From assembly GCF_001411555.2 (NCBI RefSeq), contig NC_049909.1, positions 8,563,485 through 8,627,484 on the forward strand: 64,000 nucleotides of DNA, in the 5' to 3' direction. Below, in pieces: positions 62,786-64,000 of the stretch. The notes below the pieces were generated by a model. That model saw only the letters and a program-made list of their open reading frames with translations, made no database searches and had not been told where the DNA came from. This DNA comes from Juglans regia. Lineage: Eukaryota > Streptophyta > Magnoliopsida > Fagales > Juglandaceae. The translations under genes were made by a program, and so were the position numbers. Each line of letters starts with the position of its first letter. The first letter of the stretch is position 1.

Positions 62786-64000
62786 CACCTTCTTCAATCG
62801 GCAAGCAAATCTTCCGCCAAGATACCCACTTCCTTTTTTTAATCTCCATCGAAGATCCCCATAGGAAATTAGAAAAAAATTTCATGATCACCGATAACAC
62901 ACTTTTTGGCAAATTCAAGATTGAGAGCATATGAATAGGCATATTGTTCAAGACATGTTTGATGAGCACAATTTTACCACCAAAGGAAAGAAGTTTACTC
63001 TTCCACCCAGCTAACATTTTCTGAATTTTAGCCAAGAGAGGGTCAAACATTCGGATTTTCATAAGGCCCACAATTAAAGGAACACCCAAATACGTACAAG
63101 GCCAACGACCCTCCTCAAAACCCAACATTAACTTCAAACCATTTTTGCAATTAGCCAAAATAGAAGAAGATAAGAACATCGAAGACTTACTTGGATTAAT
63201 CAATTGTCCGGACATCAACTCATATTGATTCAAGACTCCCATAAGGTTCCGAATAGATTATTTCTCTCCATTAGAAAAAATCAAGATATTATCTGCATAA
63301 AACAAATGTGAAATCAAAGTGCCTCCACCAGGATGAAAAGGCTTGATACGACCCATATTAAATTCTTTGTGAAGCATACGAGAGAGAATCTCCTCAGATA
63401 AAATAAATAAAAAAGGACAAAGGGGGTCACCTTGTAGGAGTCCACGCGACGTCTTGAAAAATCCTTTAGTACATCCATTAAGCATCACCAAATAAAAGGG
63501 GGATGAAACAACATTAAAAATAATACTCCGTACACTTTTCTGAAAAACCCAATCTATGCAGTATCTCTAGGAGAAAGTTCCCGTTAACACGGTCATATGC
63601 TTTGGCCATATCTCTTTTCAACATAACGTTTCCCCCTCGCACTTTCCTACTGATGCCTTGAGCCAACTCCTGGGCCAAAGAAATATTCTCAAAAATACTT
63701 CTACTTGGAATAAACGCAGCCTGTTATGGAGATATAATTTTATTCAATAATGGTGTCAAACGACGAACCATAATCTTTGACATTATTTTATAAACAACTG
63801 AACAAAGACTAATGGGGCGAAACTGGCCAAACCCCACAGGTTCATCCACCTTTGGAATTAGGACCAAGTTAGTAACCCCAAAAAGAGTAGAAATGGGTTG
63901 CCCTTCAAACAAATCCGTAGCCATCGCCAAAAGATCATCTTTAACAATATCCCAAGCCAGCATGAAAACACTAGTCGAGAATCCATCCGGACCTGGGTTG

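Larger units (their letters stand above)
60511..64000 (-). mobile_element. Second L1-type LINE, 3' part, runs off the window
   Basis: Minus strand: RT (from the right edge), zf-RVT region, RNase H, 3' UTR. The 3' end is at about 60511, next to a T-run (A-run on the minus strand). It is related to the LINE at 26481-32300 but clearly diverged. It carries a TRIM (62354-62785) and a MITE (61489-61693). The endonuclease and ORF1 would lie beyond 64000. Confidence 0.85.
60570..64000 (-). pseudogene. LINE ORF2 pseudogene (RT, zf-RVT, RNase H)
   Basis: RT pieces: NLVLIPKVDEPVGFGQFRPI (about 63860), a stop near 63720, FIPSRSIFENISLAQELAQG, then GLLQGDPLCPFLFILSEEI (about 63440). The catalytic box reads FYADNILIFSNG, with N at the second catalytic aspartate. 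TYLGVPLIVG and WKSKLLSFGGKIVLIKHVLN follow. The frame is broken by the TRIM at 62785 and resumes with GGLGIQDLHEVQESLLMKFA. The zf-RVT-type segment GEFSTKSAWNLIRKHGN is near 61870. RNase H ends with FREANMVADCLAKQGTRV (about 60690). Stops, frameshifts and two insertions make it inactive. Confidence 0.8.

Noticed and set aside
1..64000. CRISPR arrays, operons, ribosome binding sites, tRNA or rRNA genes
   Set aside because: The window is plant nuclear DNA; the repeats seen are transposon-related and I found no convincing tRNA or rRNA gene by eye.

Overview
This is plant nuclear DNA. Evidence is the spliced genes with GT/AG introns, AT-rich intergenic DNA, and a dense layer of plant-type retrotransposons (Athila-type and other Ty3/Gypsy, Copia, L1-type LINEs, CACTA, TRIM, Tourist-like MITEs). 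The two recognisable host genes look eudicot, and the CTCAT-rich MITE family made me think of a woody Fagales-type genome (walnut, pecan, oak relatives); that species-level guess is inference only.

Layout. 0.3-4.2 kb: a complete 12-exon minus-strand gene for a DDT-domain chromatin protein (DDR4-like); an exon model I joined by hand closes in frame at 416 codons plus stop. 4.2-8.8 kb: AT-rich intergenic DNA with MITEs and small tandem repeats. 8.8-9.7 kb: the first two coding exons of a Shaker-type K+ channel subunit (KAT3/KC1-like, plus strand), with no later exons in the window. 10.3 kb: a 100-N assembly gap. 10.4-20.1 kb: a young Athila-type element (5' LTR cut by the gap; LTRs nearly identical; one frameshift in reverse transcriptase). 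20.1-21.9 kb: the 5' half of a decayed minus-strand Ty3/Gypsy element. 22-24 kb: sparse intergenic DNA, one short retroposon with a 12-bp target duplication, and the last coding exon of a small conserved plant protein. 24.1-26.1 kb: an inverted mosaic of one LTR family. 26.5-32.3 kb: a dead but nearly full-length LINE (minus). 32.4-34.8 kb: a CACTA transposon remnant (plus). 34.8-43.0 kb: an 8.2-kb palindrome made of two long LTRs of one family in opposite orientation. 43.0-44.1 and 45.1-46.7 kb: Copia fragments. 47.5-56.6 kb: a structurally complete non-autonomous LTR retrotransposon (LTRs, PBS, PPT, 5-bp target duplication) whose interior holds a decayed 711-codon frame of unknown function and no recognisable gag or pol; its 3' LTR is split by a 5.47-kb solo LTR with its own 5-bp duplication. 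56.7-60.5 kb: AT-rich DNA with dispersed direct repeats. 60.5-64.0 kb: a second dead LINE (minus), itself invaded by a TRIM and a MITE and running off the right edge.

Only the DDR4-like gene looks intact. The KAT3-like gene and the small-protein gene are fragments whose missing parts adjoin repeats or the gap. The rest is layered transposon insertion, and relative ages can be read from the nesting. The feature I consider most novel is the 711-codon unknown frame carried by the non-autonomous LTR element; second is the 8.2-kb LTR palindrome.
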